A stretch of 64,000 bases of DNA, from assembly GCA_027559495.1 (NCBI GenBank), contig JAMXSV010000009.1:62001-126000 (forward strand), read 5' to 3'. This document shows positions 54,858 through 64,000 of this stretch, piece by piece. Position numbers and translations under genes: made by a program. The stretch comes from Aurifilum marmelostoma (Eukaryota; Ascomycota; Sordariomycetes; Diaporthales; Cryphonectriaceae). The notes under the pieces are model-generated. The model saw only the letters and a list, made by a program, of their open reading frames with translations, was not told where the DNA came from and did no database searches. Each line of letters starts with the position of its first letter. The stretch's first letter is position 1.

Positions 54858-56454
54858 ATGCCTTCAGTATCCCCGATTACAGTTAACACGATGCAGTGGG
54901 GCTCGTTACCTGCGGAAATTCGACTCTTGATCCTAGAGGCTTTACTGCACGATGGCTGCAGCTTGGCCAGCTTCGCGACAGTATCGCGGGAGTGGCAGGC
55001 GATGATCGAGCCGTGCAATTTCGCTAGAATCAAATTGACACCGTCACGACTTGCGGATTGTGGCTCGACTCTCTATCGGAATCGGGCGCTCGGTTGGTTA
55101 TGTCTGGCTCTGCTCGGAACTTGACGAATATGATTGCACCGAGAGTGCTCCACAGCAGCTGAGCTTCAGCAGCAGGGACAATACCCTCATCACTACAACA
55201 TTGCAGAATCTGTTTTCAACTCTTAGTGCGTGGGAGCCAGATGGCAACGTGTTACTCGATATCAGTGTGCACTCACCCAGCGACTCGGAGCATTGGTCCA
55301 GATATCTCTCCTTTGGGCCCGACCTTCCTGTGGAAGAATGCGTCTGGGATAGATGCGAGGAGCATGATATCAAAGACAAAGTTAGAAACCAGCATGATTG
55401 CATAGTTGGCAGCCAAGATTCCACCCGGACCGACAGAGCTATTCACAAAATCTTCGATGAGATAATGGGCGAAGGACCATTTGAGGATGAAGAGCAGGAA
55501 CACCAATGGTGGCGGCAACTGCCCTCCATACCTGCAGTAACAGGGGTACTGCTACATCAACAGAACCGCCGACGATGGAAACCGACCGCGCTTGCACAGA
55601 TGTTTGCCCGCTTCCCCAGGCTCCAAGAGATTCATTACGAGCCTTGGAGAGAATTGTTTGATGCTAATCAGAAGTGGACAGACAAATGTAAGGACTATTT
55701 GTGCTGTTCGTCACTCTCAATTATGTAGGTCCGTTGAAATATGGTCATCCGCTGACTCTCGTTGTGGACGTAGCTTACCGAGCACTTTCTGATTCACTCG
55801 AACGCGGCGACCTACGAAAAGTCGTGCTGTTCGAGAATTTTAATCAGCACTACCCACATAAGTGTTCTGAATGCAAACCTCTCCGGACGCCGACATTTCC
55901 CTGTCAGCCAAATAGTTGCCAACGCAAGTCTCAAGCTTGAGCATCTCTCAGCGTCCTTCATGGTGGACCCCGGCTATTTCTTCCGGGCTTGTGAACCTAC
56001 CTGGGAATGGCCCAACTTAACGTCCTTGGTCCTTACCTCACGACTACTTACACCGGATCAGGACCCGACTGAGATCATCAATATGCTCGAAGCAGCGGCA
56101 GCAGCGGCAATAAAGATGCCAAGACTTGAAACAATGGAGATATGGAACGGACGAGAGAAGTTGGCAGCGCTCTTCAGATACCAGTCAACTGGGGGCAGGC
56201 AAGCTGCTTGCATAACTTGGAGAGGCACATGGGATTTGGCCCTTCAATCATCTGTGATCCAAGCCTTCGAAGCCGTCGGACGCAAACACCATGGCCGCGG
56301 ATGCACTGTTGTCAAGGAAATGTTGGATGTTGATATTGTTATCAAGTCTCACGGTGATGCAATCCACTATTTGAAGCTTTCAGCGCAGGTAATCAGACCT
56401 GTGTCATTACGACAGATCCGGATGGAGGACATGATTCGCGGGGGGATTAGATAA
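54858..56454 (+). pseudogene. F-box/DUF6546-like protein, frameshifted
   Basis: It resembles the large fungal family of F-box proteins with a DUF6546-like body (recognition from memory). MQWGSLPAEIRLLILEALL followed by SLASFATVSREWQ is the F-box region. The frame starting at the ATG 54858 ends at 55124, but the expected continuation (GYVWLCSELDEYDC) is in the next frame, so one base is extra near 55091-55094 (a GG). A normal GT-AG intron (55692-55729, or nearby) then leads to the part with LSDSLERGDLRKVVLFENFN. A second change of frame follows near 55855-55862 before ANASLKLEHLSASFM. The last part runs to 56454 (LTSLVLTSRLLTPDQDP, KMPRLETMEIWNG). The second break might instead be a weak 46-base intron; the first cannot be. 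Confidence 0.72.
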
Positions 56455-57479
56455 ACGCTAATTATCCAGCTCTGTCCTCGGGTCTCACCTATTTCATTGG
56501 CCACGTATCTTCCAAATGTCACAATCAGAGCACAATCTTACGTACACTGATTCATGGACATAGGTGCTTATGTAGAAGCAAAATGAAGAGAGGGTGCACA
56601 ATTTCAGCAATGACAACTTTATCTAACCAGAACTGCCAGCACACTACATACCACCTATCATCTTTGAATACAAATACTCTTTCTTACGGCTAACCGAGTT
56701 TTCCAAGTGTTGTATGTTTTTAGACTAGAGAGAGGAGTTCAAACAAAAGCATAACATTATAATGCAGTTTGAGAACCCTTCAGTCATAGAATAAAAAATT
56801 TTTAATACAGCTTTGCTACAGGTAGAAATGCGCTGTGAGGGCCTCTAGATTAAATGAATAGGATCGGTATGGTTTGGTAATGAAACTTGAATGCGAAGAC
56901 AACATTTTCAATCACTACATTGAGGGGTTGTGTAATGTTATGTGCATAAGTACAAAATGGTCTTGAGAATACTGCCAATTGCCCATTCTCATCGGCTCAA
57001 CTCAATAGCGCTCAAATCCCCGGGTTCGGTTTAGATCGGGGTTTTTGTAGAACGAGATCGCAATGAGATAGGAACAGGCTATCCGATGTCATTATTCAAT
57101 ATAATTATGTATAAGAAAGGAGAAAGTAGTATGGCGGCCTTATAAAAAATGCAACTATGAACATCATATGTGAGTCCGGTCACTACAGCTATATAAACCT
57201 CCCAGTCAGCTAAGAGTAGTCAGTCCTTTCAGCTTCAGCAAAAAGGTAGCTAAGAAGAACCTGTGTGTAGGTGTAGCAAATATGGAAGCAAATGCTCAGT
57301 CATTGACCCTAACCCATCAAGTATGTCTGGGCTGTCCGGAAGATGCCGCCCTCCGGAATATGTACTGCATGACTTTCCGAGCCAGCCTGACCTTGGGCAA
57401 CCCTGATGCGGCAATCGTCACCACTAACTGCTTTTTCCATCCTTGTCACCGACTTTCATCTTTCCGCTCATTTTACCTG
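56455..57479. other. AT-rich intergenic region
   Basis: It holds no clear large gene. A TATATAAA element at about 57189-57196 precedes a small ORF at 57282-57500, listed separately. Confidence 0.55.
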
Positions 57480-57500
57480 CTATATGCGACGTTTCTTTGA
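57282..57500 (+). CDS. Possible small protein, unrecognised
   Basis: A 72-codon ORF starting MEANAQSLTLTHQVCLG, with a TATATAAA element about 90 bases upstream and an A-rich leader. It has five cysteines and no recognised domain. Its end overlaps the 3' end of the opposite-strand DUF7924-like gene by 21 bases. It may be chance; the TATA position is the only support. Confidence 0.22.
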   Translation: MEANAQSLTLTHQVCLGCPEDAALRNMYCMTFRASLTLGNPDAAIVTTNCFFHPCHRLSSFRSFYLLYATFL

Positions 57501-58955
57501 TTGGCGGGGACTCGACGGCGGACTGTCCAACTCCTTGTGGCGCTTACAAGAGGTTCTGCCGCGATACTTGCTACTTGTTGAGATCAAACTTGAAGTGAGG
57601 CCTGTCGGAGTACTAGGTGGCTGTTCTGTAATAGTATACAGCGACTCGAGCATCTGACCGTTAAGTAGATGGTGTTCCCGCCTGTTGATAGCTGGCATTA
57701 CCTCGCAGACGGCCTTTGTTGAATGGTCCGACTTATGGTCACTAGAGGTGGAGTGGCTCATGGAGAACGCCTCGGCTGCGACTGGATAAGACTGTAGAGC
57801 CGCTCTAGCCCTCGCTCGGTACCTAGAGTTTGCGGCCTCGATGAATGCGTTCCGGAATTGCTTCGCCAAATCTCGCGCGTTCCTAAACGCCGTGGCACCC
57901 TGAAGGAAGGTCTCGCGGTTGTTCGTTAGGGCGTAACTGCACAGCTGAGTCATGTGGTACTCGGGCTGTCCGCCTGCTGTTGTGGCTGGGGTGGGATGGT
58001 GGGCGTATAGCTGGAGTGTACCTGTTCCGGAATGATATGTCGAGCTGAATGTATACGGCTTGCTGTCGTAGGTTGGTACCATCTCACCGAAGTTCTGCAA
58101 GGCATGCATAGCACGAGCTCCAACAGCTCCGTCGTAGCGAGCTTGCCTCATCATGACAGCAGGAGATCCGTGTGCGTCCTTAACCTCGACGAAGAAGTTG
58201 GGCGCCATCGGTCTATGCATCGTAGTTGAGGGGATGATAAAACAACTGAGCTCATCGCGAATAGCATGGTAAAGTTGCTCAGGGGATGAACCATAATAGA
58301 CGTCTGGTTTAGGAGCTACAATGGTCCCATCCGTGAGCGGCGCCAAATGTGCGAATATCATGTTGTTGACAAATGGATAGTTGGCTTCATGCGTGCCAGC
58401 GATAATCCAAATGACATGTGCTAGCACACCAGCCTCATCCATGGTCTGGTCATTGGTTCTACAGAAGGCTTTGAAATCTTCTTCCGAGAACTGCAAGGGC
58501 GATAGTGATGGATGCCGCCTCGCAAGTGATGTATAGAGGGCTTCAGCATCTGGCTCTCGAGACCTCCAACATGCATAAATGCCATGATCTGTTAGATGCT
58601 GCTCAAATGCGGCATCGTAGGAGGACATCCCTTTCTTTCGGTTCATCCTTAAATCTGGCACGGTGGTTCGGTCGCTCACCCGGTCAGGGGATGAGGAGGG
58701 CATGGCGTTGGCCGGCTGATCATGGCGTGACGCAGGAGCAAGACACCCCCGGAGGTCGCTTAAATTTGGTCCGCCGTGGCGTGCAAAACGAGGGAGATTG
58801 GCAGTAAGTAGGACACCAAGACTATGAGGGGGAGCAGGTCGAAGACGAACTCGTCGGTCAAGTTCCCTCAAGGAGTTGCGGGTCAGTGGGACCATCGACA
58901 GTCTGTCCCAGAACTCAGGGGGGAAAATGTGCTGTGACCTTTTGTGCTCAAACAT
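57480..58955 (-). CDS. DUF7924-like protein with PD-(D/E)XK nuclease-like core
   Basis: A single exon of 491 residues. The N-terminus PPEFWDRLSMVPLTRNSLREL and the body match a fungal-specific family that I recall as DUF7924. The core has the arrangement of a PD-(D/E)XK fold: Asp218 in APKPDVYYGS, Glu257 and Lys259 in APNFFVEVKDAHGS, and Gln271 in RQARYDGAVGARAMHAL. EYHMTQLCSYAL and FLQGATAFRNARDLAKQFR follow. The C-terminus ends with basic KRHKE and SKKRRI, a likely nuclear localisation signal. A nuclease function is inferred from the motif only. Homologues are frequent in accessory regions. The gene is divergent from a CK1-like kinase gene 633 bases away. Confidence 0.85.
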   Translation of the reverse strand: MFEHKRSQHIFPPEFWDRLSMVPLTRNSLRELDRRVRLRPAPPHSLGVLLTANLPRFARHGGPNLSDLRGCLAPASRHDQPANAMPSSSPDRVSDRTTVPDLRMNRKKGMSSYDAAFEQHLTDHGIYACWRSREPDAEALYTSLARRHPSLSPLQFSEEDFKAFCRTNDQTMDEAGVLAHVIWIIAGTHEANYPFVNNMIFAHLAPLTDGTIVAPKPDVYYGSSPEQLYHAIRDELSCFIIPSTTMHRPMAPNFFVEVKDAHGSPAVMMRQARYDGAVGARAMHALQNFGEMVPTYDSKPYTFSSTYHSGTGTLQLYAHHPTPATTAGGQPEYHMTQLCSYALTNNRETFLQGATAFRNARDLAKQFRNAFIEAANSRYRARARAALQSYPVAAEAFSMSHSTSSDHKSDHSTKAVCEVMPAINRREHHLLNGQMLESLYTITEQPPSTPTGLTSSLISTSSKYRGRTSCKRHKELDSPPSSPRQSKKRRI

Positions 58956-59588
58956 AGAGGCACTGACTCTGCCTGCATCACAGTTGTCAACTATTTAATC
59001 GCCATGGCCTGGAGTCCTTGTTGCATACTCCTGCCTGATTCCATTCCATCCTCCTGACTGTGTTTTGTCGTTTCCGAGGCTCGTGGGTCTGTCCTGAGAC
59101 AACGGTTTTGCAAGCTATCGACTTCGAAATGTCTCTCTGGATTTTGCATCCTCGACATGAGTGATAAAGTAATGAAGTAATAGAGCCTGCGTATTCTGCC
59201 GGGAGTCAATGTGGTTCGAGAATAAAGATATCTGTTTGACCATGCCCTTGGGCTAGATAATACTGCCTGCGAAGTTGACGTTGTGGTTGAAAGAAACGCT
59301 GCAGGTATGCTATACAAAGCGCCCTTTGTTCCATCAGGCCAATGCCCGTCATGCTACTGTATATAATTAGGTCCAACAACAAAGACTTTTCCCTGTTCTA
59401 AGACATATGCAAATTCGCAAAAATACACACTCCACTACATAAGTCTGCGCTTCACCTTGTCCACTAGCTGGCCGACCACCCTTTTCTTTTTCTTTTCCTT
59501 TCTTTTTACTATTCGTAATACAGTGTATTCGACTGTCAATATGAAGCGCCAGTAATCATCCAAAGGGCAGAATCTTGAATATCAAAGG
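58956..59588. other. Shared divergent promoter region of the DUF7924-like and kinase genes
   Basis: The interval separates two genes transcribed away from each other. A pyrimidine-rich tract lies near 59475-59510 on the plus strand. No separate gene is supported. Confidence 0.6.
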
Positions 59589-60723
59589 ATGAAGGCATGT
59601 TTGATGCGTTTCCTGCCCCCCCCCCCCGGGATCAAATCGATCCGAATGTACCTCACTGATATCCATTCCAGGATATTCTGGTCAAAGAGAGATATCGCAT
59701 CGATCGCAAGATCGGCGAAGGAGGATACGGCATGGTTTACTGTGGTATGATGCTACCCGCGTGACGGCCTGAATGCAAACTCATTTATCTGGGCAGCGAC
59801 CGATCTTCTCACCGGGGAGGAAGTTGCGATTAAGCTGTCGGACAATGAAGATTACCCCAAAGTCCTCCAGGAAGAGATGGAAGTTTACCAAGCGCTGGCC
59901 GGTGGAGTAGGAATACCATATGTCTTGTGGTGTGGGGCCGAGGGTTCATTCCGCGTGCTTGTCTCCGAGCTGCTTGGCCCGTCGCTCGAGGATTTGTTCA
60001 ACTACTGTGGCCGACAGTTCTCCATCAAGACCGTTCTTCTCATTGCAGACCAGGCTATAGCTCGACTAAGGTACATCCATGGCAAAGGCTTCGTGCATCG
60101 TGACATCAAGCCGGAGAATTTCTTGTTGGGGGTTGGCAGGAAAGGCAACATAATATACACAATCGACTTCGGCCAGGCCACCGAGTTATGCGTCCTTGAG
60201 AAAAACAGGGATTGCGAAGATCATTACTTCTGTGGCACGCCCGAGTTCACGAGCATCAACAGTCACAGCGGGCGCGGTACGTCTTCACCGATCAGGGCTA
60301 TAATGTGTACGCTGGGCTTGACTAACGACCTGTACAGCGCAGTCATGGCGTGACGACCTGGAGTCTCTTGGTTATGTTCTTGTATATCTTGCTCGCGGCT
60401 CTCTGCCGTGGGAGAATCTGAGGTTATCCAAGGGCGACAGGAGCTATAAGCTGATCGAGGATAAGAAGATAAGTGTGTCGGCCAAGGAGCTATGTGCGGG
60501 GCTCCCCGAGGCTTTCATCGAGTACCTCAACTATACCCGTTCAGTGGGTCTCGAACAAAAGCCCAACTACACATATCTCCAACGTTTGTTTCGCCGCGCC
60601 TTTAGATCGAGAGGGTTCACAAACGATAACGTCTTCGACTGGACTAGGAAAAGGTTCTTTGAGATCCATGGTAGTAGTGGTCGCACGGAGCAGGAACAGG
60701 CCGATAGGATCGATGAGGAGTGA
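59589..60723 (+). CDS. CK1-like serine/threonine protein kinase
   Basis: A kinase of the casein-kinase-1-like group that is expanded in many filamentous ascomycetes. Exons 59589-59594, 59672-59744, 59797-60276 and 60338-60723 give 314 residues. Glycine loop KIGEGGYGMVY, Lys39 in EEVAIKL, LLGPSLEDLFNYCGRQFS, HRDIKPENFL (127-136) and DFG at 150-152 are present, so it should be active. The usual CK1 text GTPEFTSINSHSG-AQSWRDDLESLGYVLVYLARG follows. The first exon is only ATG AAG and its intron would have to begin with GC; an in-frame stop at 59657 excludes read-through. That intron holds a 12-C tract. The C-terminal extension after the kinase fold is short and acidic. The substrate is unknown. 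Confidence 0.87.
59616..59627 (+). repeat. Poly-C tract followed by GGG
   Basis: 12 C then GGG, inside the first intron of the kinase gene. Confidence 0.88.
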
Positions 60724-61111
60724 AGAGGTGGGGGGTGTATCAGACATATGAGGAATCTTCAGGCTTGGCGGCCAGCGAGAGTATGAGGCGGCTGGGATTG
60801 GGGTCATCTTGCACAAGTCTAGTAGTCAGCCTGCAACAGACTGCAAAGGCAACAATTTTTAATACACCCATGCTGGATGTCGAGTTCTTAGGGAAAGTGT
60901 GTCCAAGCAGAAGTTGCGCTCTGTGATTCGAATCAAACCACTGCCTAAATATTGTCCCGCGGTAAATGGGTTTAGAAATCAGCGTCTCTTGCAACGAAGT
61001 ATGAGTCGAGTTTGAGTGCTTTTCAAGCGTTAGATGCTACATTAAATCCTTTTCCAACTGGGGCATTCCGAGAACTCTGCCTTGGACAATAAGAAGAAAC
61101 CCACAAGGTGC
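60724..61111. other. Convergent spacer
   Basis: It lies between the kinase gene and the royal-jelly/yellow-family gene. Nothing is recognised. Confidence 0.6.
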
Positions 61112-62234
61112 TCACGGATGATCAATAGGACTCGGCCCTACACCAATATCGATCGTGTATATGGGGTATGATCCGCTGACAGTCTGCGCAGTCATAGGCA
61201 TCCACAGCTTCTGATCACTACTGACCCACATGGCATCGACGAACAAAAGTCGATCGTCTTGCAGAAATGTAGTTCTCGTTCCATTTGACCAAATCTTTTC
61301 AATCGCCATTCGATCCACATCACTGACATACATACTGCCGTCCGCATCGATAGCTGAACCGCCTGTGACAGGCGTGAACGCCCACGGCTCCGCAACACTG
61401 CCCAGCACGGTCACCAATGATGAGTTGTACAATGCTTGGTTCAGATATGTTGTCGCGATCCGCCACAGGCCGCCCGAGGCCGGCTGATAGTACAGATACT
61501 CAGCATCTGGGGAAACTTCGAGATCGTCTGCGTTCACCCACTTTGGGGTTCCATCGGCTGAGCGATACAGGACACCTAGGCTGGAGCCTGGAAATATTGC
61601 GTCCACAGACCGATGTCCCTCAAGCACACGTACGGCGTGGCCACTGGCAGTATCCAGGACGATCAAAGCGCCAATGCCAGCATCGGTAAGGTAGGCTGTG
61701 TAGCTTCCGGGTCGGCCGAAGCGAATGTCGTCTAGGATGCTTCCAGTCTTGGTCACGTTGCCCATGGGGTAAATGCGGACAACAGAATTGCTAGTGATGT
61801 TGACGACCATGACCTTTGGACCCAAGGGCATAATGACTGGGCTACCGCCTGTATCCATTAGCCAGAGATTTCCATCGGGTCCGATACGCTGAGCATTCCT
61901 AATTAATTCGTTAGGACCCATCATGTTACGTAAATACTTGTGAGGATATTTACAAATTGACGAGATGCGTTGCAATATCGCTCGTGTTAGGACTTGACGC
62001 ATCGTATGCTAACTCTGCGTTAGGATAGACGGTCTCAGTACCGGTGCTATCGTGATATTCTGTGAGCTGGGGAGACGAGTGTTGGTGCACGAGGAATATG
62101 CGCCCGTCATGTGTAGTCGAGACCCCTTGACACGACGAGTTGACCGTGAATGCAAGTTGAAGCCGGGGGTCGGTAGCCGCGTTGCAGCCAGGCCACAGAA
62201 ACAACCCAAGAAATAGAAGCGAGTATACCTGCAT
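61112..62234 (-). CDS. Secreted major royal jelly/yellow-family protein
   Basis: A beta-propeller protein of the MRJP/yellow family (PF03022 as I recall), related in fold to SMP-30/gluconolactonases. Exons 62234-61954 and 61898-61112 (intron 55 bases) give 355 residues. A signal peptide (MQVYSLLFLGLFLWPGCNA) marks secretion. The join restores ATHLVN-LNAQRIGPDGNLW. The signatures are IGPDGNLWLMDTGG, DDIRFGRPGSYTAYLTDAGIGALIVLD and EPWAFTPVTGGSAIDADGSMYVSDVD, where repeated D-G-xLW/MYVSD units mark propeller blades. Several NxS/T sites fit secretion. Fungal members often lie in accessory regions; their activity is mostly unknown. Confidence 0.88.
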
Positions 62235-63120
62235 TGTGATAAAGTGAAGCCCCCCAATATCAGGTCCGGGCTGATGAAATAGAGTATCTCCTTCTACGTT
62301 CCGCATCTTTGACGCGAAGTGTCCTTGTTATAACTTGCATAATTGCACATGTAAGCTCGTAATGCCCCACAAATGCGATCGCTTTTCTGTTTTAATTCTC
62401 GGATATACGAAGACAAATCCTTTGCTGAGCTTCATACGTAAAAAGCCCGAAATTGGTTGTACCGAATTTGTGATGCAAGGTACAAGAGAGGCTAGGCAAT
62501 TCCAGGAAGAGACCGAATACGACATGACACGGAGAGAATAACTTAAACGACTCTCAATATTGCTGTTAAACTCATGTGCAAACGCCAACTTAACTCTTTT
62601 TCTTTCTTTCCTTCTTTTTAATTTTTTTAACCCCCCCCCCCGGGGATTTCCAGACCCTATCGATCCTACAAGACGTACTGCGGCCACGATGCCCTGTCGT
62701 TGTCAATACTGCTAACAATCTTGAAAAATACTAGACTTGGCACACCTCCCCATGTTCATCACTACTATGACTTATAGGCTACACTAGGCTGAAGAATGCA
62801 TTTCTTATGTTCAGATCGATCTTTAGCTCGGGCTCGTACTCTACTGCGCGCCGTCAGCTTCCGGGATTGCTTACGGCACTCAAGTCAAATGCAACGCCTC
62901 CCCCACTCCCCTTTCACCCCTTCGGCACTCTTAGCTAGCCACACCACGCTCTATCCACATCTACTTCTCTTACATTTTCCTATTGCTTCTAAGAAATTGC
63001 GAGCTCCACTGATCCTGTATCACATTACGACATTGTCTAATGCTAGATTATTCCCTGTCGTTTCACATCACTTTTCCAGATAGTGGATGGGTTATAGTAT
63101 CTAGTGTTAGCCAAAGGACG
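62235..63120. other. Intergenic region with poly-C tract
   Basis: A pyrimidine-rich run followed by 11 C and GGGG lies at 62598-62645. No gene is supported. Confidence 0.55.
62631..62641 (+). repeat. Poly-C tract followed by GGGG
   Basis: 11 C, preceded by a T-rich run and followed by GGGG. Confidence 0.88.
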
Positions 63121-64000
63121 TGAAGAAAGCAAGACTTTGAAAGCGCAGGTTCACTATTTTAGGGACTCATGCCTAGCACAAGAGAAAAGTCGAATGCGGA
63201 ACCCGAAGTTAAAATTAGCAAACGTCGAGACTATCTAATTAAAGAGTTCGAACTACTTAACAGACTTAAAAGCAAGAAAGGATAAAGGAAGCAACATCTA
63301 TCTATTTAGAATTCAAGAGGATAGCACTTAATAGCTATATAACGTAAGTAGGTAGCAAGATGAGATTAATATACTAGTAAATATACTGAATAAATACTAC
63401 TGTCTATTATACTAAAAATAAACAATGCGGAAATCGAGCGTAATATTGTTGTTTATACTATCTATTCTTTACATACTAGTCTCCCTTTTTGGCTTGTAAG
63501 CTTGCTATAATAAGAAACAATGTTGGTTTAGGAGCAGTGCCTGGTGTATACTGTGATTACTCTGCCTATTCCCATTATTCAGGTCAGAAAGCCCATTCGT
63601 CTTTTATAGAATGATAGCCTCAATGATATTGCGTCTAGGCATAAGTTATTATATCGGTAAATTGCATCTCTGCAATCTGTCAATAGCCCGAGGCTACATA
63701 TAGGCGCGGATAATAATATTAAAGGGCGGTGCTAGCGCAATTCACAGGAGTTTTTGTTATATACTATTCGTCCAACATACTTGCTGTAATTAGTAGTACA
63801 AGGTTACTTACTCGATTTAACAGAGCAGTCCCTAATAAAGACTATAACTTACAAAATGCGGCGCAGACTGCTCTGAAGATAACCATGGATCTTAGCAACC
63901 CCTATGTGAGGCCTAGTGAGTTAGCTATCAGCACACGATTTGCAAGTAATAATCTGCATATATAGTCTCTGATCATATATTAGATCATCACCTCGCGGGA
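63121..64000. other. AT-rich tail, possibly a degraded repeat
   Basis: The composition changes visibly to long A/T words and very frequent TA steps from about 63180. Reading frames are short; one 78-codon ORF (63729-63965) has no sure identity. This is what a transposon mutated by RIP looks like, but no transposase or reverse transcriptase motif remains visible here. Confidence 0.55.

Noticed and set aside
63729..63965. 78-codon ORF in the AT-rich tail with a faint MFS-like string (QFTGVFVIYYS)
   Set aside because: Too short and degenerate to assign; may be chance in AT-rich DNA.
1..64000. CRISPR arrays, bacterial operons or phage genes
   Set aside because: No regularly spaced repeats; spliced genes and fungal protein families show that this is eukaryotic nuclear DNA.

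Overview
The window is nuclear DNA of a filamentous ascomycete (Pezizomycotina, most likely a Sordariomycete). Genes are split by short GT-AG introns of about 45-120 bases. The gene content fits: a PHO80/preg cyclin, a Zn2Cys6 regulator, several MFS permeases, a DUF3445-type heme oxygenase, a GPI-anchored cysteine-rich wall protein, a CK1-like kinase of the expanded fungal type and an F-box/DUF6546 relic. No ribosomal RNA, tRNA, CRISPR array or intact transposon was found. All exon borders were inferred by eye from splice consensus and protein continuity.

Layout. 1-3.4 kb: the 3' part of a cytochrome P450, convergent with a vanillyl-alcohol-oxidase-like flavoenzyme. 4.6-10.2 kb: housekeeping genes, namely an Erv2-type sulfhydryl oxidase, the proteasome beta-1 subunit (PRE3) and a PHO80-like cyclin. 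10.2-14.7 kb: a 4.5 kb stretch with no convincing gene. 14.7-30.9 kb: an SDR-like reductase, a 1000-residue membrane protein, a secreted heme peroxidase, a gamma-glutamylcyclotransferase-like protein, the methionine-salvage isomerase MRI1, a secreted M20 peptidase, a rearranged relic of a medium-chain reductase and a DJ-1/PfpI protein. 31.6-42.1 kb: a four-span membrane protein, a 14-span MFS exporter, an AflR-like Zn2Cys6 regulator, a salicylate-hydroxylase-like FAD monooxygenase and a sugar permease. The exporter, regulator and monooxygenase look like a small detoxification or export cluster without a visible backbone synthase. 42.6-51.5 kb: a type II membrane protein, a membrane-anchored heme-dependent oxidative demethylase, a homocysteine S-methyltransferase, a second sugar permease carrying a one-base frame break, and a GNAT acetyltransferase. 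53.4-64 kb: an accessory-looking end with a GPI-anchored protein containing a 60-bp tandem duplication, a frameshifted F-box relic, a DUF7924/PD-(D/E)XK-like protein divergent from a CK1-like kinase, a royal-jelly/yellow-family secreted protein and a strongly AT-rich tail.

The main surprises are four inferred GC-AG introns, very small exons (10, 11 and 15 bases, the last carrying the proteasome catalytic threonine), a reductase relic split by an inversion, and the divergent nuclease-like/kinase pair.
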